In this document: positions 40,724-50,983 of the stretch, piece after piece
Layout of the letters: each line of letters starts with the position of its first letter
Position numbering within the stretch: position 1 is the stretch's first letter
Origin: Medakamo hakoo
Taxonomy: Eukaryota > Chlorophyta > Trebouxiophyceae > Coccomyxaceae
NCBI GenBank assembly: GCA_026636295.1
Contig: CP089455.1
Coordinates: forward strand, 1 to 64,000
Length of the DNA: 64,000 nucleotides
Direction: 5' to 3'
Translations under genes and position numbers: made by a program
The notes under the pieces: generated by a model
Told to the model about the DNA's origin: nothing
Databases searched by the model: none
Seen by the model: only the letters and a program-made list of their open reading frames with translations

Positions 40724-42751
40724 ATGCCCCCTCGCCCCGCCCGCCTGGCCATCGGCCTGGACACGGCGGGCGTGGGTGCGAGCGCGCCGGCCGACAACGC
40801 CGACGAAGACGATGACGCCTCCCTCCCTTCACTCGCCCGCGCCATCAGCCCGTCCGGGCCATCAGGCAGGCGAGAGAGTCAGGATCGCGTGGAGGAGGAC
40901 CTGGTGCGTTATTTGTGTGTGGGGGTGGGCGCGGCCGCGCCGTCAATTCGTCGCGACGAATTTTCGCAAGATGGGGGACGCGCGGAAGGACGCTCACCCG
41001 CCACGGCACACAAGCAGGCCGCCCTTTCCTTCCTGGACGACGGCCGCATCAAGCTAGGCGGTGCTGCTGGCACGCAGTTGGCCGCGGGCGCGGGCCGCCC
41101 TCCCCCTTCAACCGCAGCCCAACCTCCGCCACTCGTCGAAGCGGACGTCGAGCTCGGGCCCGTCATCGGGCGCGGCGCGTCGTCCGTCGTCCACGCCGGC
41201 CGCCTGCGCTCAGACGGCACGCCCGTCGCGGTGAAGCGTGTGTGCGTCGTCGGCGGCGGCGGCGGCGGGCAGCGGGCGAAGCAGGTGGCGAACGACGTGC
41301 GCGCGCTGGCCGGGCTCAGCGGCACCGCCCCACCCCCGCCCGGCCTCGTCCGCCTGCTGGGCGCGTACGCGGAAGCCGGGCCCGCCTCCCACCGCCTGGC
41401 CCTGGTCCTGGAACACATGGACGGCGGGTCCCTGGGCGACGCGCTGGCGGCGCGGGCCGCGGCCGGCGCGCCGTCGCCCCCCCCGCCCGTCCCCGAGCGG
41501 GTGTTGGCCGCGCTGGCGCGCGACACGTCGCGCGGCCTGGCCCACCTGCACGGCGTCTTGCGCACGCTGCACCGGGACATCAAGCCGGCCAACATCCTGT
41601 TGAGCCGCGGGAGCGGGGCAGGAGGCGGGCGTGCCGGCAGCAGCGGCGGCGGCGCCCGCCACCACCCCGGTCCGCCCTCCTGCTCCCGCCCGCGCGCAGC
41701 CCTGGCCGACTTTGGCATCGCGGCCGCGGTCGGCGCGGGCGAAGACGGCGCGTCGCTGGCGGCAGCCCACACGTTCACCGGCACCGTCACCTACATGGCG
41801 CCCGAACGGCTGCTGGCGGGCGGCGTCGGCGTCGGCGGCGGCGGCGGCGGCAGTGGCGGGCGCGGGCGCGGCCCGCCCGCCCCACCCCCCGGCGGCGGAG
41901 GGTATTCCGGCCCCGCCGACGTCTGGGCGCTGGGGCTGTCCTTGCTCGAAGCCGCGGCGGGGGCCTACCCGTACGACGCGTCCGCCGGCCCGCTGGCCCT
42001 GATGATGCAGGTCGTGTCAGACCCGCCGCCCAGCCTGGGCCGGATGGCGGCCGGCCGCGCCTACTCCCCCGGCTGCGTCGCCTTTTTGGACGCGTGCCTG
42101 GCCAAGGATCCGGCCGCGCGCCCGCGCGCCCGCGAACTGGTCTGCCACCCCTGGATTGTTGGGGCGGGGGAAGACCCGCTGGACGTGGACGCGCTGTACG
42201 GGAGTGGGAGTGGCGCGGGGCAGCGGGCGGCGCCGGCTGCGCGCGCCGACGCCCCGCCCGCGCCGCCGCCGTCCAGCCTCCACGCGTCTGCCTCCGCCCT
42301 GGCCGCCGCCCTGTACGCGGGGCGGGCCCTCCCCTCGCCCGCCGCCCGGGCCGCACGCTTGGCTCCCCTGTACGCTCCCACCGCGACCTTCTCAGGCGGC
42401 GGGCTGCCCGGCTGCCCAGGCGGCGCGCCACCGGTTGTCGGCGCACGCGCGACGCTGGCTGCCTTAGCTGCTGCCGCAGACGCGGCCGCCGCCCTGGGCG
42501 TGCCGCCGCTGGAGCCACGGAGCGTGGACGTGACCGTCTTGCCGCGCGACGCGGGCGCCGTCGTCCTCGCCACTGGCGCGGCGCCTGGCCCCGCACCCGG
42601 CCCGCTCGGCCGTGCAGCCGGTGGCAGCAGCGGCGCGTCACGCGCCGGGCGGCGGTGGGCGGAAGCGCTGCACTGCGCGCCGTGCGCGTCAGACGGCGGC
42701 CGGCTGCGCATCGTGGGCCAGTGGTTTCGGTGGCTGGATGAGTCTGTGTAG
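40724..42751 (+). CDS. MKK3: MAP kinase kinase, MKK3-like with NTF2-type C-terminal domain
   Basis: Exons are 40724-40903 and 41018-42751, giving 637 aa. The 114-nt intron has no in-frame stop, so retention would add 38 residues. The kinase domain spans about 100-400: GRGASSVVHAG (P-loop), VAVKR (Lys near 133), LHRDIKPANILL (catalytic Asp near 247), DFGIA near 291, FTGTVTYMAPER, then DVWALGLSLLEAA. A Gly/Pro-rich loop interrupts the region after MAPER. The C-terminal about 170 residues match an NTF2-like fold (LAPLYAPTATFSGGG ... LRIVGQWFRWLDE), the layout specific to plant MKK3. Such kinases activate MAP kinases in stress and hormone signalling. The substrate MAPK is not in the window. Confidence 0.9.
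   Translation: MPPRPARLAIGLDTAGVGASAPADNADEDDDASLPSLARAISPSGPSGRRESQDRVEEDLVRYLCVGVGAAAPSIRRDEFSQDGGRAEGRSPATAHKQAALSFLDDGRIKLGGAAGTQLAAGAGRPPPSTAAQPPPLVEADVELGPVIGRGASSVVHAGRLRSDGTPVAVKRVCVVGGGGGGQRAKQVANDVRALAGLSGTAPPPPGLVRLLGAYAEAGPASHRLALVLEHMDGGSLGDALAARAAAGAPSPPPPVPERVLAALARDTSRGLAHLHGVLRTLHRDIKPANILLSRGSGAGGGRAGSSGGGARHHPGPPSCSRPRAALADFGIAAAVGAGEDGASLAAAHTFTGTVTYMAPERLLAGGVGVGGGGGGSGGRGRGPPAPPPGGGGYSGPADVWALGLSLLEAAAGAYPYDASAGPLALMMQVVSDPPPSLGRMAAGRAYSPGCVAFLDACLAKDPAARPRARELVCHPWIVGAGEDPLDVDALYGSGSGAGQRAAPAARADAPPAPPPSSLHASASALAAALYAGRALPSPAARAARLAPLYAPTATFSGGGLPGCPGGAPPVVGARATLAALAAAADAAAALGVPPLEPRSVDVTVLPRDAGAVVLATGAAPGPAPGPLGRAAGGSSGASRAGRRWAEALHCAPCASDGGRLRIVGQWFRWLDESV
40945..40962. 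repeat. 18-bp perfect palindrome in MKK3 intron
   Basis: AATTCGTCGCGACGAATT equals its own reverse complement. It lies inside the MKK3-like intron, 41 nt after the donor, in an otherwise G-rich context, and contains CGTCGCGACG. It could be a protein-binding site or an RNA hairpin; no function is established. Confidence 0.7.
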
Positions 42752-44547
42752 GGGCCGGTGCCAGCCAAGCAAAAAAAAAAAACATGGGCCCGCCCCCTTT
42801 CCCCCTGACGCCCTCTCCACAGGCGCGCGCTGTCTGTGCCCGCTCCTCCCTCCCCGACGCGGCGCGCGTCCCCACCCACCCGCCCGACCTCCACAGTCCT
42901 GCGTGGTCGGTGTGGCGCCCACCGCCCCCGGACGAGCTGACACGGCGCCACCTCCCCCCACGCGCACCCGCCTCCACACACGGACCCAGCACACGCCCAC
43001 AACACACGCGCCTCCACACACCCCTCTTCCCCTGCCACATCCACACGCCCGGAAAACCTCGCTCGGTCCACACTCGGAAAGCGCGGCGCGCTGGACAGAC
43101 GCATTTTGCAGCCCGGCCCCACTGTCGTGCGTGCTGCGGTCGGAAGCCACAACAGCCGTGTGTGTGTGCCAGGGCGCGCGCGGCCGGGCGTCTCGCGGCC
43201 GGGGCCCCCACCGTGCGGTGGGGGTGTCGGGCACGCGAGCCGGGTGTGGCGAGGAGGCGAGTCGTGCGCGACTCTTTTTCGTTGCCGAAAGACACGGCAA
43301 CCCCACGGCGGTGGCTGGCAGGGTCGGGGGAATGGCTTCCCACCGCGAGTCTGTGTGCGGCGGCATGGCGTGCGTGCGTGCGTGCGTTCCATGCGCGGCG
43401 ACGGGGCGGTGTGGGGGGGAGAGTGAAGCGCCGCGCGCCCCCGCCCGGGTGGGTGGGTGTGGTGGTGGGCGGCCATTCCCAAGGCACACCGGCTGGAGGG
43501 GCGGGCAGGGCGCGAGCCGGGGCGGCCGTGGCACGCCTCCACGCCCGCACGCCACCAGGGCAGCAGCACACCCCGGCCAAGCCGGGCAGTTCTGTTTTTA
43601 TTGGACAGAGGTCAACGCCCGCGTCAAAGGCCTCTGGTTTCGTGCTTGTGGTTGTGCCGGGTGCTCTGAAAAAGGTCCGCTGCGCCGCCTCCCTCACGCC
43701 AGGAGAGTCTCTGGTTCGCTGCGCCCACGGGCGGGCCTGGAGGCTGTGCGTGTGGAGAGGGGCACCTCCACACACGCACACCCTCCATGTCATCCGAGTC
43801 CCCGTGCGTGTGCCTCGAGAGTGTCAAGCACAGCGGCTTCCTTGCGTGCGTGAGGTGTGACGGAAAGCGCAGCGGGCACGCCACGGGCAGGGTGGGTGTC
43901 TTAGGGTTAGCCGGAACCCGACTTCGATTGGATCGGCGGTGCTTCCGGGCGGTTGGCGGGGCGTGCTGTCGTGGCGTGTGTGCTGGGCGTGAAGCGGAGA
44001 AAATGGACGGGCGGCGCCTGGGAGAGACCAGGAGGGAAGAGGTTTGTGTCGGGGGGAGTGCAAGAGAGCGAGCGCGGCGTGTGAAAGAGAGCGCGGAGGT
44101 TGCGTGCGTTTGGGTATGGTGATGGTTTTTTTTTCGCAGCGTTTTGGCGGTAGCGACCTCACGCACCCTCCCGCGCACGAAAAACGGGTCGTCCGCGGCT
44201 CTCCCCAGCCCGGCGCGTTGGCGTGAAAGAGCTCATCATGCATTTCGTTTTCAAACGATGCGCCACGTTTCTTTTTTTGAGTCGTGACGAGTGGAAAAAG
44301 GGGTTCGGGCGTCAGAAATGGGTCGTGGACAACCCTAGACACGCTCAAGCTTGATCCGGGGCGGGCCAAAGGATGAGGGAATGGGCGAGTCGCCCGTGGG
44401 CGGGCGGTGTTTCCGCGACTGTGCGCGACCCGTGTCGAGCAAGGGGGCGACCGCCGCTCGTTCAGTGCCTTGTTTTTTCCCTTGTTCCGGCCCGTCACAT
44501 TTTCCACCCCCCTTGTCCACATCTTGCACCTTCCAACAAAACTGACC
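42752..44547. other. 1.8-kb stretch without supported gene
   Basis: This is the largest gap in the window. It has an A11 run near 42772, a CA/CCACAC-rich tract (42955-43025), GCGTGCGTGCGT near 43373-43386, a GGGTGGGTGGGTGTGGTGGTGGG patch near 43447 and T or A runs near 43592, 44126 and 44272. Open frames exist on both strands but none shows a recognisable domain, a clean start or consistent splice signals. It may hold long UTRs, a non-coding RNA, or the promoter of protein B. No tRNA-like cloverleaf was found. Confidence 0.5.
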
Positions 44548-46655
44548 ATGCGTTCCTTGATCCTGGTGGCCTTCCTGGCCGGCGGTGCGGCGGGTGCGTG
44601 ACCGGGAGAAGGAGAGGGGAGGCGACGGCTAGGTCTTGCGAAGTGTGCCTGTCAATTCTGGCGGGCACACTTCTCGTGCACAAGCCCGCGCCCGACGGGC
44701 GTATCGCGTGTCCAGCGCCAGAAAATGCCAGCAGAATCAGATTCGCTATTTTGGCCACTGGTTCAGTGCGAAACGCCTGCCAGCATTTGCCTGCCAAGCC
44801 CCGCGCGGCGCCGTACTAGAACACAAGCTGGTTGCCCGCGCGTGCTCGCGCTTTGCGCGCCTGTCATTTTTTTTCCGTCACGCTCTCACGCTTCTGGCCT
44901 TGCAAAACCCAAACAAATTGCAGCCGCCGGCACGGCCTGTGAGACGGCCAAGTCTGGCTGGTGAGTGTGGAGGGAGGTGTCGGAGGGATGGGGTGGGGGA
45001 GTGGGGCGTGTCGTCCAATCGTCGCTGCGACGAGAGGAGGGCGGGCCTCCCTCGCCACCTTTGCCCAAGGCCCGGGCTGTCCATCGTGCGGCACGTGCAG
45101 ACCGTCGACGGCGTGCTCCCTTCCTCAGCACGCTGACCGCAGGCCGCCGTGAGCTCACACACGCACACGCACACGCACACGCACACGCACACGCACACAC
45201 GACACGGCCTTTCAAACCATCGCAGGTTCCAGTGCGCGTCCACGACCAACCTGTCCCCCGGCGAGATCTGCGTGCCGCTGTGCGCGGGCGAAAACGCGGG
45301 CGACCCGTGCGTGCCGTGCGACCCGCTCGCCGACCTGTGCGCCAAGGAGTGGCCCAACTACCTCAAGTCCTTCAACGACGGCGGCAAGTGGCTGAAGTCG
45401 CTGCCGCCGAACGACGTGCTCAAGGGCGAGTGCCCGTCGGACGAAAAGGCGCGGTCCAACCTGGTCTCGTCCGTCATCTGCGTGAACTCCAACCCGAACA
45501 ACAAGGGTGCGTGCGTCGTCCGTGCAGGACGAAGCGGGTGGGGACTGCGCAGCGGGCTGCACGCGTTGTCAGGGCAAGCGGCACCGGGTTGCGTGCAGCG
45601 CCGCCCGACGCACCTTGACGGCGATCCCCTTCACCCCGCGCCTCCACCACCCTCACCCTCTGTTTTTTCTTCTTTCCACGCATGCCGCCCGCAGGTTGCA
45701 GGAACTTTGGATCCGGAAACGACGGTCAATTTAACATTGGCGACGGCAACCGGGGTGACAGTGCGTTTTTTGGTTTTGCGAGGAAGTGGCGCGGCGGCGG
45801 GCGGGGCCTGCCAACCAACCACGCCCGTCCCACATTGCCTTCTCACCGCTATCCCACCCTTCCACGCTCGTACACAACCCGTCCGGCGCGCAGACAACAT
45901 TGGAAATAACAACGAGGGTTCTGGGAACCGCGGCAGGTGAGTGCTGGAAGCGGTTTAGACAGACGCACGGCGGATGAAAAGAGGGAGCCGCCTGCCCCCT
46001 CTGCACGCGCCAGGCCACACCCGCTCACCTTTCCCGCCCTTCCCGCCCACCAAACCTGCCCCGTCCCCGCCCTCAAACGCACAGTGGCAACAAGGCGAAC
46101 TGTGCTCGTGGCAACGCAAACACTGTGGACGGGTATTCTGGCAATGAAGACAAAAATGGAGAGACCGGCGTGAAGTGCCTCGCGCCGGGGCAGACCACGC
46201 CCGAGGACGCGGTGTTGAAGGCCAACAACTCGACGGAGAAGTCCGTGCCCGCCGACGGCGGCCCTGCCAAGGCCTGGGCGGGCGACGCCGCCCCGCCCAC
46301 GACGCCCGTGGCGGTGACGCCCGCCAAGGGCGCGGCTGCCGGTGCGGCTGCTGCGGCCGAGCCCGCCGCCGCAGACGCGGCGCCGGCCGCCAAGCCGGCC
46401 GCCTTGGCCGCCAAGGCCGCGCCCGCGGACGACGCTGCCGCTCCCGCCGCCACGCCCAAGGCCGCGGCGGCCACGCCCAAGCCGACGGCTGCGGCGACCC
46501 CCAAGCCGACGAAGGCGCCCGCCGCCACCCCGGCCGCTGCGGCTGAGCCTGCGACCCCGCCCGCGCCCACGCCCGCCCCGCTCAAGACGGGCGCGGACTC
46601 CGCGCCCGCGGCGCCGACGAAACTGGCCCCTCTGCCGGGCCCGGAGCCCAAGTGA
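44548..46655 (+). CDS. Secreted Cys-domain / pentapeptide-repeat protein B
   Basis: Exons are 44548-44593, 44924-44960, 45226-45506, 45695-45754, 45894-45936 and 46085-46655, giving 345 aa. Exon 1 (MRSLILVAFLAGGAA) is a signal peptide ending in phase 1, with the join again making Ala, exactly as in protein A. A cysteine domain covers about 16-121: FQCAST, CVPLCAGENAGDPCVPCDP, LCAKEWPNYLKSFNDGG, and KGECPSDEK. Pentapeptides follow (GSGND, GQFNI, GDGNR, GDNNI, GNNNE, GSGNR) over about 122-185, split by three introns. An Ala/Pro/Thr/Lys-rich tail makes up the rest, like a wall-protein linker. Relative to protein A, the low-complexity block is at the other end. I do not recognise the family. A cell-surface or wall location is inferred. 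Confidence 0.85.
45155..45204. repeat. (CACACG)n repeat at intron 3' end
   Basis: A CACACG hexanucleotide tract lies near the 3' end of the second intron of protein B, about 25 bp before the acceptor at 45225. It takes the place of a pyrimidine tract. Confidence 0.85.
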
Positions 46656-46876
46656 ATGGGCTTGGAGAGGGAGATGGGTGTGAAGTCCACGCAGTTGATT
46701 AAACTGCGAGGTGGGTGTGACTCCCGCACGCGTGTGCGTGTTTGTGTGTGTGTGTAAAAAGAAAAAGCGGCGTGACGGGCACGCTCTCTCTTTGCCTGAA
46801 AAACGTTTTCCACCCCATCCATCCACCGCGCGCCGTCGAAGCCGCCGGGGCCCTCCTCCCTCCCTCCCTCCCTCTT

Positions 46877-47682
46877 CTACTCCGCCCCACGGTTCCACGC
46901 CTCAATTTTACGCCGCCGCTCCTCGGACGTCTCCCGCTCCGGCGACCGCGACGACTCCCGCCGGCTGGACCGGCCGCGCCGGTCCCGGCGGTCCCTGTCG
47001 CGCGACCGCGACCGCGACCGCGACCGCGACCGCGACCGCCGCGACCGGTCCGACCGCCGCCACTCGTCCCGCGACGACCCGCCGCCGCGCCGCCCGCCGC
47101 CGCCGCTGCGCCCGCCGCCCGCCCCGAAAATGGCCTCTGCCAGCCCCCGCGACACGGGGCGCAGGTGCATGAAATTGCAGTACCCGCCGCGCGAGCAGTG
47201 CGACGTCTCGTACTGGCGGCACGCGGCCTCCCGGAAGTCGGTGACGGGCGAGAATTCGGGGCGGATGGGGCGGCCCTCATAAAACCGGCCGGCCAGGTCG
47301 GTCAGCGCCCGCGCGGCCGCGTCCTCGTCCGCGAACGCGGCGTAGACGGAGCCGACCAGGTGGTCGGACAGGTTGTCGCACACGTGCAGGCCCTCCAGGC
47401 GCCCGTACCGGGACAGTTCCGCCGCCACGTCCTCGTAAAACGCCTCGAAATGGGCTTGGGCGGCCGCCGGGTCCATGGTGGAGACGGGGTGGTGTTGTTG
47501 GGACGACGGCGCCGCAGCAGGGTCCAGGCCGCCCGCGGCCGACGCCGCTTCGGCCGCGGCGGGGAGGGCGGGGTTGACGTACAGGTGCGGCAGGAGGACC
47601 GTCGGCGAAATGGTGGGCTTGTTGTGCAGGCGGGAGCACCGGTCGCCGTGGCGGCACGCGCCGATCTTGAAGTAGAAGGGGC

Positions 47683-47721
<39 letters not shown>

Positions 47722-47934
47722 GTGCGTGTGTGTGCGTGTGTGTGCGTGTGTGCGTGGGTGGGGGAAAGGGGGGTGTGGGCGGCGAAAGAAAAAAACGCAT
47801 GGGGCCCCCCCGCGTCCGCCGCGAAAGCAACGATCGCACACGCGTTCTCATCCCTCCCTCGCCGCCACGCCCGCTCCACGCACGTTGACCCGGTCCTGCT
47901 CCGTGCCGTACAGGGAGGCCAGGTGCTTGGCCAT
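46877..47934 (-). CDS. U2AF35: U2AF35, small subunit of U2 snRNP auxiliary factor
   Basis: Exons are 47934-47884 and 47683-46877, giving 285 aa. U2AF35 reads the AG of 3' splice sites during spliceosome assembly in the nucleus. [17 protein letters not shown] joins [20 protein letters not shown], the first CCCH zinc finger (Cys18, Cys27, Cys33, His37), almost identical to human and plant U2AF35. The central RRM-like UHM includes [20 protein letters not shown] and [14 protein letters not shown]. The second zinc finger is [20 protein letters not shown] Gly-rich then Arg/Ser-rich tail follows, ending with [16 protein letters not shown]. An Ala/Ser/Gln insert (about 55-85) between the finger and the UHM is longer than usual. 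The single intron contains a 70-bp GT/GC repeat that is CA-rich on the transcript. Confidence 0.97.
47685..47757. repeat. (GT)n/(GTGTGC)n repeat in U2AF35 intron
   Basis: About 70 bp of GT repeat with periodic GC interruptions abuts the U2AF35 exon 2 acceptor. On the transcript strand it is (CA)n ending in CAG, so the acceptor itself is part of the repeat edge. Confidence 0.9.
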
Positions 47935-48275
47935 GGTCGTGTCGCTGTGTTTCTTTTTCCTTTCTTTTTTGTGTTGCGGCGGCGGCGGTGTGCCTTGGTG
48001 TGTGCTGTCTCTCTTTCTGGGAGTGCAGCCCGCGCCCGCCCGCCTGGCCGGTCCTCTCGGCGCGGGGACTGAAGGCGGTGGAGAACCCGATCGTGCGGAC
48101 CGCGAAGAGTGTGCCCCGGTCTCGCCCAGCCTAGCCGAGGAGCGAGGAAACACAAAGAGTTTGTGAGACGGGGTTGTTTCGCTCCACTCTCCCCACTCTA
48201 CAGTTTTTTCCACGCCCGGCCACCCCTAAGGCGGCTGTCCCGCCTCACCCTCCTCTCTGCACACAATCCTCAACC
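47935..48275. promoter_or_regulatory. Divergent promoter region U2AF35 / QCR9
   Basis: This 341-bp region lies between two divergent start codons. It has an A/T-richer patch (TTTCTTTTTCCTTTCTTTTT) near 47950-47972 and another T run near 48203. No exon is supported. Confidence 0.45.
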
Positions 48276-49176
48276 ATGGGTGGTCCCATTGAGTACGCCC
48301 CCACCACCCGCCACCCGCTGCTGGAGGCCGGGTACCGGGTGAGTTTTGCTGGGTGGGAGGGAGAGGTTTTTTTTTTTTTGCTTGGCGCCGTCAATCGCGA
48401 CGAGCCCTCTGTTTTCGGCCGGGCACGGCGCGTGGGACGCACCTCCTGCCTGCGCCGTCGCCCTGGACGAGGGCCCGACACGTTGCGCATGCTCTCAAGC
48501 CGGCCAGCAGCGCGTGGCGGTCCCGTCTTCGCGCTGCTCCCCGCTCGTTCTTTTTCCCCCGTGCGCGGCGACGCCGCGGCGCGATGAGCGCTCCCCCCTC
48601 ACGCGCGCCTCCTCCACACCCTCCCACACCGCAGCTCCTCATGCGCCGCAACTCGGTGTACATCGCCTTCATCCTGGGCGGCGCCATGGTTGGCGAGCGG
48701 GTGAGTGCTGCTGCATGGGCGGGAGTCTGTGTGTGGGAGCGAGGAGGAAACAGGCCGGGCCCGCGCCCCACACCCTGCCCGCGCCTCGACCTGCCCTCAG
48801 CCTTGTCCGAGGCCGTGCGCCGCGCGCGGAAAACCCGCTGCAATCGGCGGGCGCGCCAGCCCACGTCTGGCTGGGTCTAACGAACATGGCGGCGGGCAGT
48901 GCCGACGCCGTTGGTCGCGTGCGCCGTCGCCCCTCAGCCCCCGCCGCGCACGCACCGACCCGCTCCCTCCATCCCCATCTCATCCATCCACGCCCGCCCA
49001 CTCCCGCCCCCTCGCCCGCCCCCCCCCCCCCCCCCCCCCCCCCCCTCCCACCCCCCCGCACACAGGCCGTCGACTACGCCATCAACTCCGCCTGGAAGTC
49101 CAACAACAAGGGCAAGCTGTACGAGGACTGCGTGAAGGCGGGCACGATCGGCGGCGCGACGGGCGACGACGAGTGA
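48276..49176 (+). CDS. QCR9: Cytochrome bc1 complex subunit 9 (QCR9)
   Basis: Exons are 48276-48338, 48635-48700 and 49066-49176, giving 79 aa. This is a small single-span subunit of mitochondrial complex III in the inner membrane. LLMRRNSVYIAFILGGAMVGERAVDY matches the core of plant QCR9 (about MRRNSVYVTFIIAGAFFGERAVDY), with the membrane helix in the middle. The following WKSNNKGKLYEDC is also conserved. The N-terminal YAPTTRHPLLEAGYR and C-terminal GGATGDDE are variable. The two introns (296 and 365 nt) exceed the coding length; the second ends in an exceptional C27 run. A poly-G then poly-T stretch follows the stop codon. Confidence 0.92.
49019..49045 (+). repeat. C27 homopolymer upstream of QCR9 exon 3
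   Basis: Twenty-seven C in a row lie 20 nt before the acceptor at 49065, serving as the polypyrimidine tract of QCR9 intron 2. The run is prone to slippage and could fold as an i-motif, with a G-quadruplex on the other strand. Confidence 0.9.
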
Positions 49177-49363
49177 AGGGGGGGGGGGGGGGGAGGTTTT
49201 TTTTTCCTCCCTGTGGTTTCAGGCTCTTAGATGGGTGGTGCGGCTGGTGTGACGGGGGTCCGGGGGGGTGCAGGGCGGGACAGGCGCAAGGAGTCGCGTG
49301 TGAAAAGCGCCGCCTGCCGTCTTTCTTTCACACCCTCCACCCCCACTCCGCCTCGCCTCCCCA

Positions 49364-50838
49364 TCACCGCCGCCGCACCGCCGCCGGCGACACGGCCAGC
49401 CCGGCCATCGCCGCCTCCACGCTCGCCCGCCCCGCCCGGCCACCGCCCTCCACCAGCGGGGACGTCGGCAGGGCGCCCGTCGGCTGCTCGGCCGCGGACG
49501 GCGGCGACGCCGGCCCGGCGGCAGCGGCCGCGTCCTCGGACGGCTCGCAGCCATCGTCTCCGCCCGTCGGCGCGCCCGCCTCCTGCAACACCGCGGCCGC
49601 CCCCGCCTCGTCCGCCGCGTACAGGATGCGGGTCACCAGGTCCGCGGCGGGCGTGCCGACCACAGTCGGCGCGCCCGTGACGAGCAGCTCGACGGCCCGC
49701 AGCTTTGAAAAATAAAAATCGCGTTCCCGTTCGGCGGCGGCGGCGGCCGCCGCCGGGAGGGGGGCGGGCGCGGCGGGGCCGGCGGCAGCGGCGGCGGGGG
49801 AGGGTGGCACCGGCGGCGGCGCGGGCGCGGCGGGCGCTTCCCGGGGCGCGGGCGCGGCCGGCGCAGGCGGCGGCGGCCGGGCCGCCGGGACGACGGCCTC
49901 CAGCGGGCGGCGCGGCGCGGCGGCGGCCCCCGCAGCGGTCGCCCGCGCCGGCGCGGCCCGCCCACCGCCACCCGCCACCCGCGCGTTCCCCTTCACCCCG
50001 CCACTGCCTTTGACGTCCCCCGTCTTGCTGGCCGCCCGCCGCCCCGCCGGGTCGTACTCCGCCCTGAACGCGCCCAGCGGCGCCCCGCCCGTCACGCCGT
50101 CGAAGTGGGCTTTCCACCACTGCATGAACGCCAGGTTGTCGGCGGGGCGGGCTTGGACCAGGCGCGCCACGTCGACGGGCTTGGCGATGGCCGCGGCGTC
50201 GAGAGCGGCTTGCAAGACCTTGTAGTTGGCGATGCAGTCGACCTCGGACCGGGCGTTGAAGTCGACCTGAAAGCATGGATGGATGGATGGATGGATGCAT
50301 GGATGGAAAAAATAAGGGCGTGAGAGAGACACGAAGAAAACGCGTCCACGCCCCGCCACGCCCTCCACACCCTTCCTCCTCCTCATCGCACCTTGGCCAT
50401 GTTGATGCTGCCCGGGTGCAGGGCGTCCATGAGCTGGCAGGCGACGGCGCCGGAGGCGGTCTGTTTGATGGGGGGCGGGAAGGAGGAGGTTGAAAAGGTT
50501 CAGTTAAGAGAGCTGTCGCGTTTTGGTTGTTTGTCCGCGCGGCCGGGCCATGCACCGTCATGGACGCGGTCCGTCACGCCCTGTGGGAGGCAGGATGTAC
50601 ATATGCGCTCGTCTGGCAAGCATAACGGGACCGAGCCATCGCCCATGAGCCGCCGGCGCCGTCCCCTCGCTCCGCCCTCCACACATCGGTTTCCCCCGGC
50701 AAGCGCCCGCCCCCTCGTCCTCTCTCCCGCCACACACACACACACCTGTTCGATCTTGGTCAGGCCCAAGTCCAGCGTGGAGTTGATCCAGGCCAGCAGC
50801 TCGGCCCGGCCGGTGAAGTAGGCGCCTTCGGAGGCCAT
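49364..50838 (-). CDS. EB1: EB1-family microtubule plus-end tracking protein
   Basis: Exons are 50838-50746, 50460-50392 and 50266-49364, giving 354 aa. EB1 tracks growing microtubule plus ends and recruits partners. The N-terminal calponin-homology domain is formed across all three exons: GRAELLAWINSTLDLGLTKIEQ, TASGAVACQLMDALHPGSIN, then NYKVLQAALDAA and ADNLAFMQWWKAHFDG. The linker (about 130-270) is Ala/Pro-rich. The C-terminal EB-homology coiled coil includes AERERDFYFSKLRAVELLV, where the Phe-Tyr-Phe-x-Lys-Leu element is diagnostic. A non-conserved Gly/Ala/Pro tail follows, without the terminal EEY/F of animal EB1. Intron 2 holds a short GGAT repeat. It is divergent from the SMP/C2 gene, 145 bp away. 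Confidence 0.94.
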
Positions 50839-50983
50839 TGCGTTTTTTATGGGTTCGCGTGCGCACCGCGCGTTTTTGTGTTGCGGCTCTGCTGCGCGCT
50901 CGCTCGTCTTTGTTTCCGCCCTGCTGCGTCACACGCCCATCAAAAAACCCACGCCTCTCTCAAAACCCCGCGCCACCGCCACC

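Noticed and set aside
43897-43906. TTAGGGTTA as a possible interstitial telomere
   Set aside because: Only about one and a half units are present, which is within chance expectation.
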